Source of the DNA: Candidatus Choladousia intestinigallinarum
Lineage (GTDB): Bacteria > Bacillota > Clostridia > Lachnospirales > Lachnospiraceae
DNA length: 35,657 bases
Direction: 5' to 3'
Assembly: GCA_018712605.1 (NCBI GenBank)
Contig: DVGR01000058.1
Location: 1-35,657 of the forward strand
This document shows positions 6,805 through 14,961 of the stretch, one piece after another. A program made the translations under genes and the position numbers. Each line of letters begins with the position of its first letter. Position 1 is the stretch's first letter. A model generated the notes under the pieces. That model saw only the letters and a program-made list of their open reading frames with translations, was not told the DNA's origin and ran no database searches.

Positions 6805-8820
6805 TTATCCTGGGAGCTTAAATAGCTCCAGGTACCGGTCATTTCCGCCGAAAATATAGTTATACTCCAAAATATTGTACTCCTGCACCCGGTCATAGTA
6901 TGGAGAGCTTTCATCATCCAGCTCATAAAAATTCCCGTTGTCTCCCCAGTACCCTACCGTATTGATCACAGGAATCTCCTTAGAAAGATCCAGAAGATAA
7001 GACTGATATCCAGTCATAGGGAAGTTCAGCTTCTCGGCAATCTGGCTGTAAAGGTAGTTCAAGCTTGTCTTTTCTATGGTGTCCTCCTGAATATCATAAT
7101 TCGTCCACAAAATAAAAGGCACCTTATATTTCTCCATCAACTCTTCCGATGTACAGGATTCTTCCTCGCCGATCAGATAGTTGTACGTGGACTCTCCCAG
7201 GTTGGGCTGATGATCCCCGAACATCAGAATGGCCACTGGCTCTTCCTCCTGAGAAAAATACTCTACCAGCCACTGGAACATCTCATCCGTCTTTTTTACC
7301 AGATTCACATAAATCTGGGCTGTGCTGCCCTTGATCCCCTCTGTCTCTACCTGAATATCCATACTCAAATTGGTAAGGTTGGATACGGAATATCCGCCGT
7401 GATTCTGTATGGACACGTTGTAGCTGAACAGGGGATTTCCCGTGTCCAGATTTTTCTCATACTCCTGCACGATCCGCTCCGCCAGAGACTGGTCAGAAAT
7501 ATAGCTGCGGATATACTCAGGATCTTCAAAATCATTTCTGGTATAGTATGTATCAAATCCAATCTGGGGATATACAAGATGACGCCTGTAGTTGTAGCCC
7601 CTGTAGGGATGCATAGCCAAGGTTTCATACCCTGACTGCTTCAATTCGGAGGCCAGGGACGGCATATCTCCCCGGACAAAGAGATGAAAGCCCACAGAGG
7701 ATTCAGGCAGGAAGGCCATGGTGTTTCCCGTAAGAAATTCATACTCAGAATTGGGGGTATTAGCCCCGAACACAGAAGAGTATACAGTTCCCTTAATGGT
7801 GTTTTCTTCCAGACTGTGCATAAAGGGCATATTGTCCTCTGAAAGCTCCAGCCCTTTTCCGATCTCCCCGTAATCTGCCAGGGATTCATTCATAATCACG
7901 ATCAAATGAGGCGTATCCGCCGCCTCCTGTACCTGCTCCGTGTACGGCTCTCCAATCTCTGCCACTTTATCCAGAGAATACTCCCCAGGCTTCTCGGCCG
8001 CCAGATAAAAACAGGTGCACAGGGTAGTAAAAAGCATGTCATATTCCTTGTACCTGAGCTGGTGTGAAAAACCTTGGGAACGTATATCATGATCCTCCAG
8101 GAAGGTAGTCCTGCAGCACAGGAAAAAGAAGCTCCCTGCCCCCACTCCCCACGCAGCCAGGAGTGCGATCCGAAGAGGAAACTTCATCAGACGGAAACCA
8201 CGGATCTTCAGGCTCACCGCACAGATAGCAAAGGTCCAGAAAATCTCCGAAAACATATACCAGTCTATCTCATACGTATACTCTGAGGCCACGGACATAG
8301 CCGATCCCATAGAAAAGAGATCCGCTGCCGAGATCGCCATTCCCCTAAAAGAGGTCACGAAGCAGTTGGCAATTCCCAGTACCGCCACCGGCACAGCCAG
8401 AAGGATCACCGATACCTTGATGCTCCCCGTGATCAGCAGAAAAATCATTTCAGCCAGAAACAGAAAGCAGAAAGTAAGCACTAGGGCGATTTTATTCAAT
8501 TCCAGAAAATGAATGTTATATTTATCCGCATTCAAGTGAAGGAGGGAAAAATAGACGGCAAAAGGCGCCGCCGCCGCCCACACCCAGCCCATAATTTTAT
8601 TTCTTCTCTCGCTTAAAGTATTGGGAAGGAGTATAAATACCATCAAAATCAGGCTGGAGGCAGCCGTAACATACGTTCTGGGGCTTGTGAAGAGGGTTCC
8701 CACCCCCTCTTCGTCTTGATAATACTCCGTATGAAGGCAGAAAAAAAGCAGCAGAAGGGCAGCCGCTGCCGCCCCCGCAAACCGGAACGCCTTCAGGATA
8801 TTTGTTTTTTTTACAGACAT
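6805..8820 (-). CDS. LtaS-like membrane sulfatase-fold phosphoglycerol transferase
   Basis: A 671-residue protein of the LTA synthase/alkaline phosphatase superfamily. About five transmembrane segments lie in residues 12-235, followed by an extracellular catalytic domain from about 300. Metal/active-site landmarks are IMNESLADY (Glu312), the nucleophile Thr355 in GANTPNSEYEFLTG, H404 in AMHPY, NHGGY, and FGDHQPN near the C-terminus. This set matches polyglycerolphosphate lipoteichoic acid synthase or a related phosphoglycerol transferase. The ATG overlaps the dehydrogenase stop by 10 nt, so the two are translationally coupled. Whether it polymerises LTA or decorates another glycolipid cannot be decided. 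Confidence 0.9.
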   Translation of the reverse strand: MSVKKTNILKAFRFAGAAAAALLLLFFCLHTEYYQDEEGVGTLFTSPRTYVTAASSLILMVFILLPNTLSERRNKIMGWVWAAAAPFAVYFSLLHLNADKYNIHFLELNKIALVLTFCFLFLAEMIFLLITGSIKVSVILLAVPVAVLGIANCFVTSFRGMAISAADLFSMGSAMSVASEYTYEIDWYMFSEIFWTFAICAVSLKIRGFRLMKFPLRIALLAAWGVGAGSFFFLCCRTTFLEDHDIRSQGFSHQLRYKEYDMLFTTLCTCFYLAAEKPGEYSLDKVAEIGEPYTEQVQEAADTPHLIVIMNESLADYGEIGKGLELSEDNMPFMHSLEENTIKGTVYSSVFGANTPNSEYEFLTGNTMAFLPESSVGFHLFVRGDMPSLASELKQSGYETLAMHPYRGYNYRRHLVYPQIGFDTYYTRNDFEDPEYIRSYISDQSLAERIVQEYEKNLDTGNPLFSYNVSIQNHGGYSVSNLTNLSMDIQVETEGIKGSTAQIYVNLVKKTDEMFQWLVEYFSQEEEPVAILMFGDHQPNLGESTYNYLIGEEESCTSEELMEKYKVPFILWTNYDIQEDTIEKTSLNYLYSQIAEKLNFPMTGYQSYLLDLSKEIPVINTVGYWGDNGNFYELDDESSPYYDRVQEYNILEYNYIFGGNDRYLELFKLPG

Positions 8821-9767
8821 ACGTTCCTAGCTTCTCCCCTGATATAAGCGTCCAGATTCAGCCACAGTTCCTCAAGAAGCCTGGTTCTGGCCTCCACGCC
8901 GGCCCATGCAATATGCGGCGTTATCAGCAGCCGGTCGTCTTCACTAAATTTCCCCAGAGGGCAATCCCGATCCATGGGCTCCTTCTCCAGGACATCCAGC
9001 CCCGCTGCGCTGATTTTCTCTTTTTTCAGCGCCCTTGCCAGCCCCTTCTCATCCACAATGGGCCCTCTCCCAACATTGATAAAAATTGCGGAGGACTTCA
9101 TTTTGCAGAAAGCTTCGTAATCCATCATATGGTACGTCTTTTCCGTCAGAGGCGCATGGACAGACACAATATCCGACTGAGTCAGAAGGGTGTCTAAATC
9201 CACCCTGGCATAGCTGTCGTTCTGATTTTTCCCGGAGGTGGAGTAATAAACCACTCTGCAGCCGAAAGCCGAAGCGATAGACGCTACCCTGCGTCCAATA
9301 GCCCCCAGACCGATAATCCCCCAGGTCTTTCCCTCAAGCTCGCCAAACCTCCGGTCCATGTGACAGAAAGATTTGGATTTCATATATTCCCCGGATTTCA
9401 CGTAGTTATCGTAATATCTCAGATGCTCCATAAGATAGAGGACCATGGCGAAGGTGTGCTGCGCCACTGTGGCAGTGGAATATCCGGCCACGTTGGTAAC
9501 CGTAATCCCTCTCTTTCTCGTATATTCAAAATCCACGTTATTCGTCCCGGTAGCCGTGACCCCTATGTACTTCAAAAAGCCTGCGTCTTTTAATGTTTCT
9601 TCATTCATGGGAAGCTTATTCACAAGAACGGCGTCTGCGGAGGCAATCCTCTCCCCGATCTGTTCCGGCTCTGTGTGCCCGTATACAGCCACATCTCCCA
9701 GGCCAAAAAAACGGTCAAACTCCATATCCTCTCCCAGAGTCCCGGCCTCTAAAAATACGATTTTCAT
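8811..9767 (-). CDS. D-2-hydroxyacid dehydrogenase (NAD-dependent)
   Basis: A 318-residue D-isomer-specific 2-hydroxyacid dehydrogenase, reducing a 2-oxoacid or oxidising glycerate/D-lactate-type substrates in the cytosol. The Rossmann motif is GLGAIG (153-158). Catalytic residues appear as Arg234 (NVGRGPIVDE), Glu263 (LEKEP) and His285 (TPHIAWAG). The start at 9767 is chosen because AAGGAGA lies 8 nt upstream; a frame open further to 9821 lacks a site. The His followed by AWAG resembles glycerate dehydrogenases, but the exact substrate is unknown. Its stop overlaps the LtaS-like start, which suggests an operon. Confidence 0.9.
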   Translation of the reverse strand: MKIVFLEAGTLGEDMEFDRFFGLGDVAVYGHTEPEQIGERIASADAVLVNKLPMNEETLKDAGFLKYIGVTATGTNNVDFEYTRKRGITVTNVAGYSTATVAQHTFAMVLYLMEHLRYYDNYVKSGEYMKSKSFCHMDRRFGELEGKTWGIIGLGAIGRRVASIASAFGCRVVYYSTSGKNQNDSYARVDLDTLLTQSDIVSVHAPLTEKTYHMMDYEAFCKMKSSAIFINVGRGPIVDEKGLARALKKEKISAAGLDVLEKEPMDRDCPLGKFSEDDRLLITPHIAWAGVEARTRLLEELWLNLDAYIRGEARNVCL

Positions 9768-9806
9768 CCTGTGTATCTCCTTTTCTCCCTGGCCCGCAGG
9801 GGTTTT

Positions 9807-9860
9807 AAAAAAAGCGGACAACTACAAAAGGACGCCGCAGGGCCAAAACCTCCCTACGGC
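9807..9860 (-). promoter_or_regulatory. Possible attenuator in the dehydrogenase leader
   Basis: In the roughly 160-nt untranslated leader, GCCGTAGGG (RNA sense, 9852-9860) pairs with CCCTGCGGC (9834-9842). The distal GCGG of that arm can instead pair with CCGC at 9814-9817, directly before seven Ts (9807-9813). The two folds exclude each other, like an antiterminator and terminator. The second stem is only 4 bp, so this is weak. Confidence 0.3.
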
Positions 9861-9934
9861 ATCCCACACATTCTCTTTGTCCCCAAATGCAAGAAGAATT
9901 ACAGTCTCATTGAGAGCTCTTCCCGCTCCTGTAT

Positions 9935-9963
9935 ATTTTAGCAAAGCCATACTGTTTTATCAA
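9935..9963 (-). promoter_or_regulatory. SigA promoter for the dehydrogenase-LtaS-like operon
   Basis: On the minus strand TTGATA (9958-9963), a 17-bp spacer and TAAAAT (9935-9940). It lies about 30 nt past the end of the gene at 9995 and gives a leader of about 160 nt before the ATG at 9767. Confidence 0.75.
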
Positions 9964-9994
9964 GACATTCAGGACAAAAAATCTATTCAAGGCC

Positions 9995-10807
9995 TCAGGA
10001 TAAAAATTCTTTCAGAACCTCCCGGAGGATTCGCTCCTGTTCCCCCGGGTCCATCTGCCGCAAGAGGTCCGCCCCCCTTTCCTTATCCCGCTCCGCCGCA
10101 GTTTCTTTCATGGACGCTTTTACCCTGGCCAGGTTTTCCTTCAGCTCTCTCTTTTCTTTGGCTGCTTTAGACTCAGATGATGCAGCCACCTCACTGCGGG
10201 CCTTGCGCCGGCTCTTTCTTCCTTCAGCCACTGAGACAATGGGCGTAGTATTTTCATACTCTTCTTCAAAGACCTCTTCCTCAGCATCTTCCCGCAGATC
10301 CCTGGCGGCGCCGCTGTTCAGCAGATAATCCGCCAATCTTACCTCCAGGCTGTTCTGGCGGTATCCGGGTTCCGTAATCCCGTAAACCCCGGCCATCACA
10401 GCCAATGCCAGAGCCCCCATCCAAAAATACGTATTTCCTGCTACCAGGCTTCCCCCGCTTTGAAGCAATGCCATTGTGCCGCCAAAAGCGCACAGCAGGC
10501 TTACCACAAGGCAGCCGCCGCCAAACCGCTTCCACTGGTGAAGATTCATTCCCCAAAACCGGTATTCCATGATACTCCTGCGAATCAGAGCATGTACGTC
10601 TCCTACTTTCTCATTCAGGTGGACACAGTATTGAAATCTCTGTCTCAACTGCTGCTGGAATTTCCCTTCCGGTTCTCCTGTATTTTTTGTATCCCGAATC
10701 AGCCTGTCATAAAGCTGCTTTAAAACCAGTTGGCTTGCAGCTCCTACTATGCAGGCCGCCGCCAGTACGTACAGCAGTATATTCTGCTCCATGATGAACT
10801 CTAACAT
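9995..10807 (-). CDS. Membrane protein with C-terminal coiled coil, function unknown
   Basis: I do not recognise a named family. The 270-residue product has one N-terminal hydrophobic segment (about 9-28), a basic/Gln-rich stretch (48-80), a transmembrane pair (about 97-117 and 126-146), and a long charged C-terminal part (about 170-265). The last part is rich in Lys/Glu/Arg and likely coiled coil. The ATG at 10807 follows an AGGGGG site 8 nt upstream. It has its own promoter at 10883-10910. No terminator is obvious before the next promoter at 9963. A scaffold or regulatory membrane role would only be a guess. Confidence 0.75.
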   Translation of the reverse strand: MLEFIMEQNILLYVLAAACIVGAASQLVLKQLYDRLIRDTKNTGEPEGKFQQQLRQRFQYCVHLNEKVGDVHALIRRSIMEYRFWGMNLHQWKRFGGGCLVVSLLCAFGGTMALLQSGGSLVAGNTYFWMGALALAVMAGVYGITEPGYRQNSLEVRLADYLLNSGAARDLREDAEEEVFEEEYENTTPIVSVAEGRKSRRKARSEVAASSESKAAKEKRELKENLARVKASMKETAAERDKERGADLLRQMDPGEQERILREVLKEFLS

Positions 10808-11102
10808 ATGGATTCCCCCTTTTTTATGCTCTGAGCCAGGATGCGACGGCGCCTCTTTCGCTGTCCCCGCTCAAGTATCGCCATTATAGCCGGAAATTTT
10901 TTATTTGCAAAGCAAAATCGTTCGACTTTTTCACGGCAAATTCGCACTGGTCAGATATAGATAAAGAGTAGAAAACACCAACGTTTTAAAGCTTACAGAA
11001 ATCCCTTCTATATATAGCTTCTGTATATAAGGTCTTTTGTAAACCTCAGGTCCTCTTTTCTCTTCGCTTCATTCTTAATCTAAGGGAAATCCCATCTGAA
11101 TC
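10808..11102. other. Intergenic region of about 295 bp
   Basis: This holds the promoter of the membrane protein (10883-10910) and the 3' flank of the GH3 gene. The AT-rich part 10970-11030 contains weak dyads (ACAGAA...TTCTGT) but no convincing terminator. I see no small gene or structured RNA. Confidence 0.5.
10883..10910 (-). promoter_or_regulatory. SigA promoter for the gene at 9995-10807
   Basis: On the minus strand TTGCAA (10905-10910), a 16-bp AT-rich spacer and a perfect TATAAT (10883-10888), about 75 nt upstream of the ATG. Confidence 0.75.
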
Positions 11103-13661
11103 TCAGAAGGAATCTTGGGGATAGCTTACCGCATCTTCATACTGGTTAGAGGCAAGGCAGATTTTGATGATCCGGCTTACACATGATTTTAAATCTTCCT
11201 CCAAGAGCGTCCCCTTGGCCAGCTCTTCCCTAATATTCGCAATATCCTCCGGCGCACCGGGCATCACTAAATCATTCCCTGCCCGGATGCATCCTGCCGC
11301 CGAGATCTCTCCTGCCGTGGAATCTGTGGTTGTGGTCCAGTCAGTCATAATCACGCCCTCAAATCCCCATTCACATCTGGCCACCTTCGTACACAGATCA
11401 TGGCTGTTGGCCGCATGTATTCCATTGATCATATTATAGGAAGTCATAATCGCCATAGGCTGAGCGTCCTTCACAGCAATCTCAAATCCCCTGAGATAGA
11501 TCTCTCTTAAGGCCCGTTCTGAGACAACGCTGTCGGATCCCATCCGGTTGTCCTCCTGGTTGTTGCAGGCAAAATGCTTGATCGTGGTTCCGCATCCCTG
11601 AACAGACTGCACTCCTTTTGTAATGGCAGCGGCAGCCATGCCTGAGAGGAACGGGTCTTCTGAATAATATTCAAAGTTTCTTCCGCACAGAGGATTCCTG
11701 TGGATATTCATCCCCGGCGCCAGCCAGAGGGTCACTTCAAAGAGCCGCATCTCCTGGCCGATCATCTCTCCAACCCTTCTGAGCAGATCCTGATTCCAGG
11801 TCTGAGCCAAAAGGGTACCTACTGGTATAGCTGTACAATATTGATAGTAAACAGTCCCTGTCATCTCTTTTTTCTCTGCGAGGAATCCCCCTTCCAGCGC
11901 TTCCATCAGCGTTCCGCTGTCGACGACTCCGTCTATTACCTGATACTCTTTCTTCAGCCTGAGACCGGCAGGCCCGTCGGCCAACACCATACTGGCGACT
12001 CCCCAGGGTTCTTCCGCAGCCACGGATGTGGTCTCCGCCGCCGCTCCCGGCACAGTCTGCCTGGTCATTCCCGCAAGGAAAGCCTGTCCCCTGTTAGGAT
12101 CTCCCGTGGTAAAAGCCACAAGCTGCTCTTCTGACAAAGTTTCTGTGATCTTCCATGCCGCACTTTCTTTCTCATCCTTAAGGGTATAGGAAACCATTTC
12201 TTTCTTAAATATATTCTCATTCAAAAGGATTACTGGCAGCTTAGAAGCTTCCTCATGCCACATTTTTTCCTTCTCGGAAAGTTTCTCAGGAACCAGTTCC
12301 AGCTCCTCCAGATTCTCCTTCCGGCCGCACACCGCTGTATTTTCAGACAGAACCACTTCTGCGTCTAACTGCAGGCTCCCCCATAATTTGGCCTTCTCCA
12401 AAGAATTTCCTATCCAGATGCCATACAGCCCCTCTTCCAGAATCCAGGAAGAGCTTTCTTCATCATAGGAAGACAGAAGCCATAGAGGAACGGCAATGGT
12501 TAAAATCTGTTTTTCTCCTGGCTGGAGAAGCTTTGTCTTAGCATAGCCGACTAAACGGCGGTATTCTTTCTTCAGGCTTTTCTGCGGACAGGATACATAG
12601 ACCTGCACCACCTCTTTCCCGCTGTACTGCTTTCCTGTATTCTCCACCGCTGAAATGATTTTAAGTTCCGGCCCTTTTGCGCCCAAGATAGTCCCCTGGT
12701 GAATCAGTTCGGCAGAATCTGCGGTGACCTGGAAATCCGTATAAGATAATCCGTACCCAAAACCAAATCTCACCGGCACATCGAAGGTATCAAAATACCT
12801 GTAGCCTACGTAAATCCCCTCTTTATACTCTTCCTTAAATACATCCTGACTTTTATAGCTGAAGTATGAAGCATTGGGATAATCGCCGTATTTTTCCGCC
12901 CAGGTATCTGTCAGTTTTCCTGAAGGAGTGACATCCCCCCTGAGAATATCCGCCAGGGCATTTCCTCCCTCCTGACCCGCTTGTACAAAATAAAGAACCG
13001 CCTTAAGGTTTGGAATTTCATCTGTAAACTGAAGGTCTACGATCCCCCCTGCATTGATAACCAGCACCACGTTTTTATATGTATCAGAGATATCTTTCAG
13101 AAGCTTAAGTTCTTCTTCGGTAATATAATAATCCCCCTGACACTCTAGCCGGTCTTTATTTTCTCCCGCATTTCTGCTCAGGACAAATATCCCCGTATCT
13201 GCTCCGTCCTTCTTAGCTACCTCTCGATCCAGGGCCTCCCCGCTTGGCATTCTGTAAGGGGTGGAAGAATAGGCTTCAAAGAAGTTACCGTCCTTGCCAT
13301 GCATTTTCTTCATGATTTCTTCTTTCCACTCCAGCCTGGACTGATCATATAATTCCGAATAGGAATCAAGCCACTTACTGCTGGTAATCTCATATCCCGC
13401 ATTTGCCAGCCCTTCGTAAATGGACACGCTGTGTCTCTCATTGACATCCCCTGATCCGGTTCCTCCCTTCACGGTCTTTACCGCACCAGCTCCATATAAT
13501 CCAATCCGGCTTCCTGCAGGAATCGGCAGAAGATGATCTTCATTTTTGAGAAGAACGATACCCTCCGCTGCGGCTTCCCTTGCCAGCCTGCCGTGATCCA
13601 GCTCCCGCTGCGTCACATCCCTGTTTCTGGTTCCTGTGTAGGAACGGGTTCTCAGTTTCAT
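11103..13661 (-). CDS. Family 3 glycoside hydrolase with permuted domain order
   Basis: An 852-residue beta-glucosidase-type enzyme whose halves are swapped relative to most GH3 proteins. The alpha/beta sandwich C-domain comes first (about 30-300, beginning REAAAEGIVLLKNE). A fibronectin III-like domain follows (about 310-430), and the (beta/alpha)8 barrel comes last (about 540-850). The barrel shows LADGPAGLR, KHFACNNQE, TSYNMINGI and VIMTDW, where Asp774 is the expected nucleophile. This inverted order is known from rumen Clostridia (Ruminococcus albus, Butyrivibrio). No signal peptide is present, so it acts on imported oligosaccharides or aryl glycosides. The ribosome binding site is AGGAGGG; it follows the mtnN terminator on the same strand. 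Confidence 0.93.
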   Translation of the reverse strand: MKLRTRSYTGTRNRDVTQRELDHGRLAREAAAEGIVLLKNEDHLLPIPAGSRIGLYGAGAVKTVKGGTGSGDVNERHSVSIYEGLANAGYEITSSKWLDSYSELYDQSRLEWKEEIMKKMHGKDGNFFEAYSSTPYRMPSGEALDREVAKKDGADTGIFVLSRNAGENKDRLECQGDYYITEEELKLLKDISDTYKNVVLVINAGGIVDLQFTDEIPNLKAVLYFVQAGQEGGNALADILRGDVTPSGKLTDTWAEKYGDYPNASYFSYKSQDVFKEEYKEGIYVGYRYFDTFDVPVRFGFGYGLSYTDFQVTADSAELIHQGTILGAKGPELKIISAVENTGKQYSGKEVVQVYVSCPQKSLKKEYRRLVGYAKTKLLQPGEKQILTIAVPLWLLSSYDEESSSWILEEGLYGIWIGNSLEKAKLWGSLQLDAEVVLSENTAVCGRKENLEELELVPEKLSEKEKMWHEEASKLPVILLNENIFKKEMVSYTLKDEKESAAWKITETLSEEQLVAFTTGDPNRGQAFLAGMTRQTVPGAAAETTSVAAEEPWGVASMVLADGPAGLRLKKEYQVIDGVVDSGTLMEALEGGFLAEKKEMTGTVYYQYCTAIPVGTLLAQTWNQDLLRRVGEMIGQEMRLFEVTLWLAPGMNIHRNPLCGRNFEYYSEDPFLSGMAAAAITKGVQSVQGCGTTIKHFACNNQEDNRMGSDSVVSERALREIYLRGFEIAVKDAQPMAIMTSYNMINGIHAANSHDLCTKVARCEWGFEGVIMTDWTTTTDSTAGEISAAGCIRAGNDLVMPGAPEDIANIREELAKGTLLEEDLKSCVSRIIKICLASNQYEDAVSYPQDSF

Positions 13662-13691
13662 ACTTGTGATGCCCTCCTTTTTTGTGTGGAA

Positions 13692-13728
13692 ATATTTAAA
13701 ATAAGAACCGGCAATCGTTTTGCCGGCT
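13692..13728 (-). terminator. Terminator of the TSCPD-mtnN operon
   Basis: Minus-strand AGCCGGCA pairs with TGCCGGTT (13706-13728, one G-U, loop of 7) and is followed by a T-rich tail (CTTATTTT). It lies about 40 nt after the mtnN stop and before the GH3 start. Confidence 0.75.
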
Positions 13729-13768
13729 CATTCATTCTTCTATATCCTTAAAATTGGACTTCAGGACT

Positions 13769-14464
13769 TCAGCTCTCCATCATTCCTTCCACCAGATTCA
13801 CGCAGTGCTCTGCGGCCTTTCTTTCAAAGGTGGGATAATCCATGGAGGCACTGTCATCCGCCTTGTCGGAGATAGCTCTGAGGATTACGAAAGGAATTCC
13901 ATTCAAATATGAAGCCTGCGCAATGGCCGCTCCCTCCATCTCCGTGCATAATCCATGGAAAGTATTTACAATTCTCTCCTTCACCTGCTTATCCGCCACA
14001 AACTGATCGCCGCTGACAATTCTTCCCTGGAATGACCGGATCTCAGGATTCACTCTGGCACAGACTTCTTCCGCCTGCTCTATAAGCTTCCGATCCGCCT
14101 GGAAGGAAAACACATCCATCTGGGGAATCTGTCCAAGTTCATAACCGAAGTTAACCGCATCCATGTCATGATGCACTACATCCGTGGATATTACGATATC
14201 CCCGATATTGATTTCCGGATTCAGTGATCCGGCTATCCCCGTGTTAATCACAGCCTCCACTTGAAAATCGTCAATGAGGATCTGGGTACAGACAGCAGCA
14301 TTCACCTTGCCAATACCGCTTTTAACCACTACCACAGGCCGCCCCTTCAGCTCTCCCTCAAAAAATTCCATACGGGCCCTGACCACGGAGCGGTGAACGG
14401 TCATATCCTGTTTTAAGCGCTCCACCTCAATTTCCATAGCGCCGATAATTCCTATCTTTTTCAT
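13769..14464 (-). CDS. mtnN: 5'-methylthioadenosine/S-adenosylhomocysteine nucleosidase
   Basis: A 231-residue MTA/SAH nucleosidase (Pfs) that cleaves adenine from methylthioadenosine, S-adenosylhomocysteine and 5'-deoxyadenosine in the SAM recycling pathway. Visible landmarks are KIGIIGAMEIEV at the N-terminus (catalytic Glu region), GIAGSLNPEINIGDIVI, EMEGAAIAQ (substrate-binding Met-Glu) and RAISDKAD with the catalytic Asp. The start at 14464 gives the usual family length; the open frame extending to 14545 overlaps the upstream gene and has a poor site. It lies 26 nt after the TSCPD gene, so the two are probably one transcript. Confidence 0.95.
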   Translation of the reverse strand: MKKIGIIGAMEIEVERLKQDMTVHRSVVRARMEFFEGELKGRPVVVVKSGIGKVNAAVCTQILIDDFQVEAVINTGIAGSLNPEINIGDIVISTDVVHHDMDAVNFGYELGQIPQMDVFSFQADRKLIEQAEEVCARVNPEIRSFQGRIVSGDQFVADKQVKERIVNTFHGLCTEMEGAAIAQASYLNGIPFVILRAISDKADDSASMDYPTFERKAAEHCVNLVEGMMES

Positions 14465-14490
14465 TCGCTTCCTGCTCCCCTTGCCCTGGC

Positions 14491-14739
14491 CTATGCTTCC
14501 TGCCCCGATGCCGCAAGCAGCGCCTTGGCAAGCTGATCCGGGCATGACGTGGGCTTAAATCCGCACCGGATTCCCTGCAGCCTTGACACGGCGTCCTGAA
14601 CTTTCATTCCTTCTACCAGTCTGGCCACGCCCTGGGTATTTCCAGAACATCCCCCGATAAATTCTACATGCTCCACGGTATCTCCGTTCAGTTCCACTAT
14701 AATCCTCTGTGAACAAACACCCTTAGGTCTGTATTCCAT
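14491..14739 (-). CDS. TSCPD domain protein (TIGR03905 family)
   Basis: An 82-residue stand-alone TSCPD protein, recognised by the C-terminal TSCPDQLAKAL motif and the preceding GGCSGNTQGVARLVEGM. The domain is also found at the end of ribonucleotide reductases and in small clostridial proteins of unknown biochemical role. Three or four Cys residues (CSQR, GGCSG, IRCG, TSCPD) could bind metal. The ribosome binding site is GAAAGGA. It heads an operon with mtnN behind the promoter at 14771-14799. Confidence 0.88.
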   Translation of the reverse strand: MEYRPKGVCSQRIIVELNGDTVEHVEFIGGCSGNTQGVARLVEGMKVQDAVSRLQGIRCGFKPTSCPDQLAKALLAASGQEA

Positions 14740-14770
14740 TTTTAATCATCCTTTCAAGTTTTTTCTTATG

Positions 14771-14799
14771 AATATAACATATTCCCTGCAGAACCACAA
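14771..14799 (-). promoter_or_regulatory. Promoter for the TSCPD-mtnN operon
   Basis: Minus-strand TTGTGG (14794-14799), 17-bp spacer, TATATT (14771-14776) preceded by TGT. The ATG is about 30 nt downstream. Confidence 0.6.
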
Positions 14800-14826
14800 G
14801 AAATTTAGCCTTCCGCACAGGTAAAG

Positions 14827-14850
14827 CGAGAGCATCCGCAGACGCTCTCG
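14827..14850. terminator. Hairpin downstream of pgi
   Basis: CGAGAGC (14827-14833) and GCTCTCG (14844-14850) form a perfect 7-bp stem around a 10-nt loop. The T-run is better on the plus side (TTTT at 14851-14854) than on the minus side (CTTTACC), so its role as pgi terminator rests mainly on position. Confidence 0.5.
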
Positions 14851-14893
14851 TTTTCACCTCTTATATTTCAGATGTGCCTCCGGCGGATTGCCA

Positions 14894-14937
14894 AGGCGCA
14901 CATAGGAAGGATGTCATGCGCTGCATGACGTGCGCCT
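14894..14937. repeat. Compound palindrome (REP-like) after pgi
   Basis: AGGCGCAC (14894-14901) pairs with GTGCGCCT (14930-14937), and GTCATGC (14913-14919) pairs with GCATGAC (14923-14929) around a 3-nt loop. That makes a 15-bp stem interrupted on one side by an 11-nt bulge (14902-14912). No T-run follows. The shape is like an intergenic repeat palindrome or a structured 3' end, but a single copy in this window cannot show that it is repeated. Confidence 0.55.
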
Positions 14938-14961
14938 CGCAGCATGAATGCGGTTTATGCA

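Noticed and set aside
14827-14850. Terminator acting on the plus strand
   Set aside because: No plus-strand gene ends nearby, so the better T-run on that side is probably incidental.
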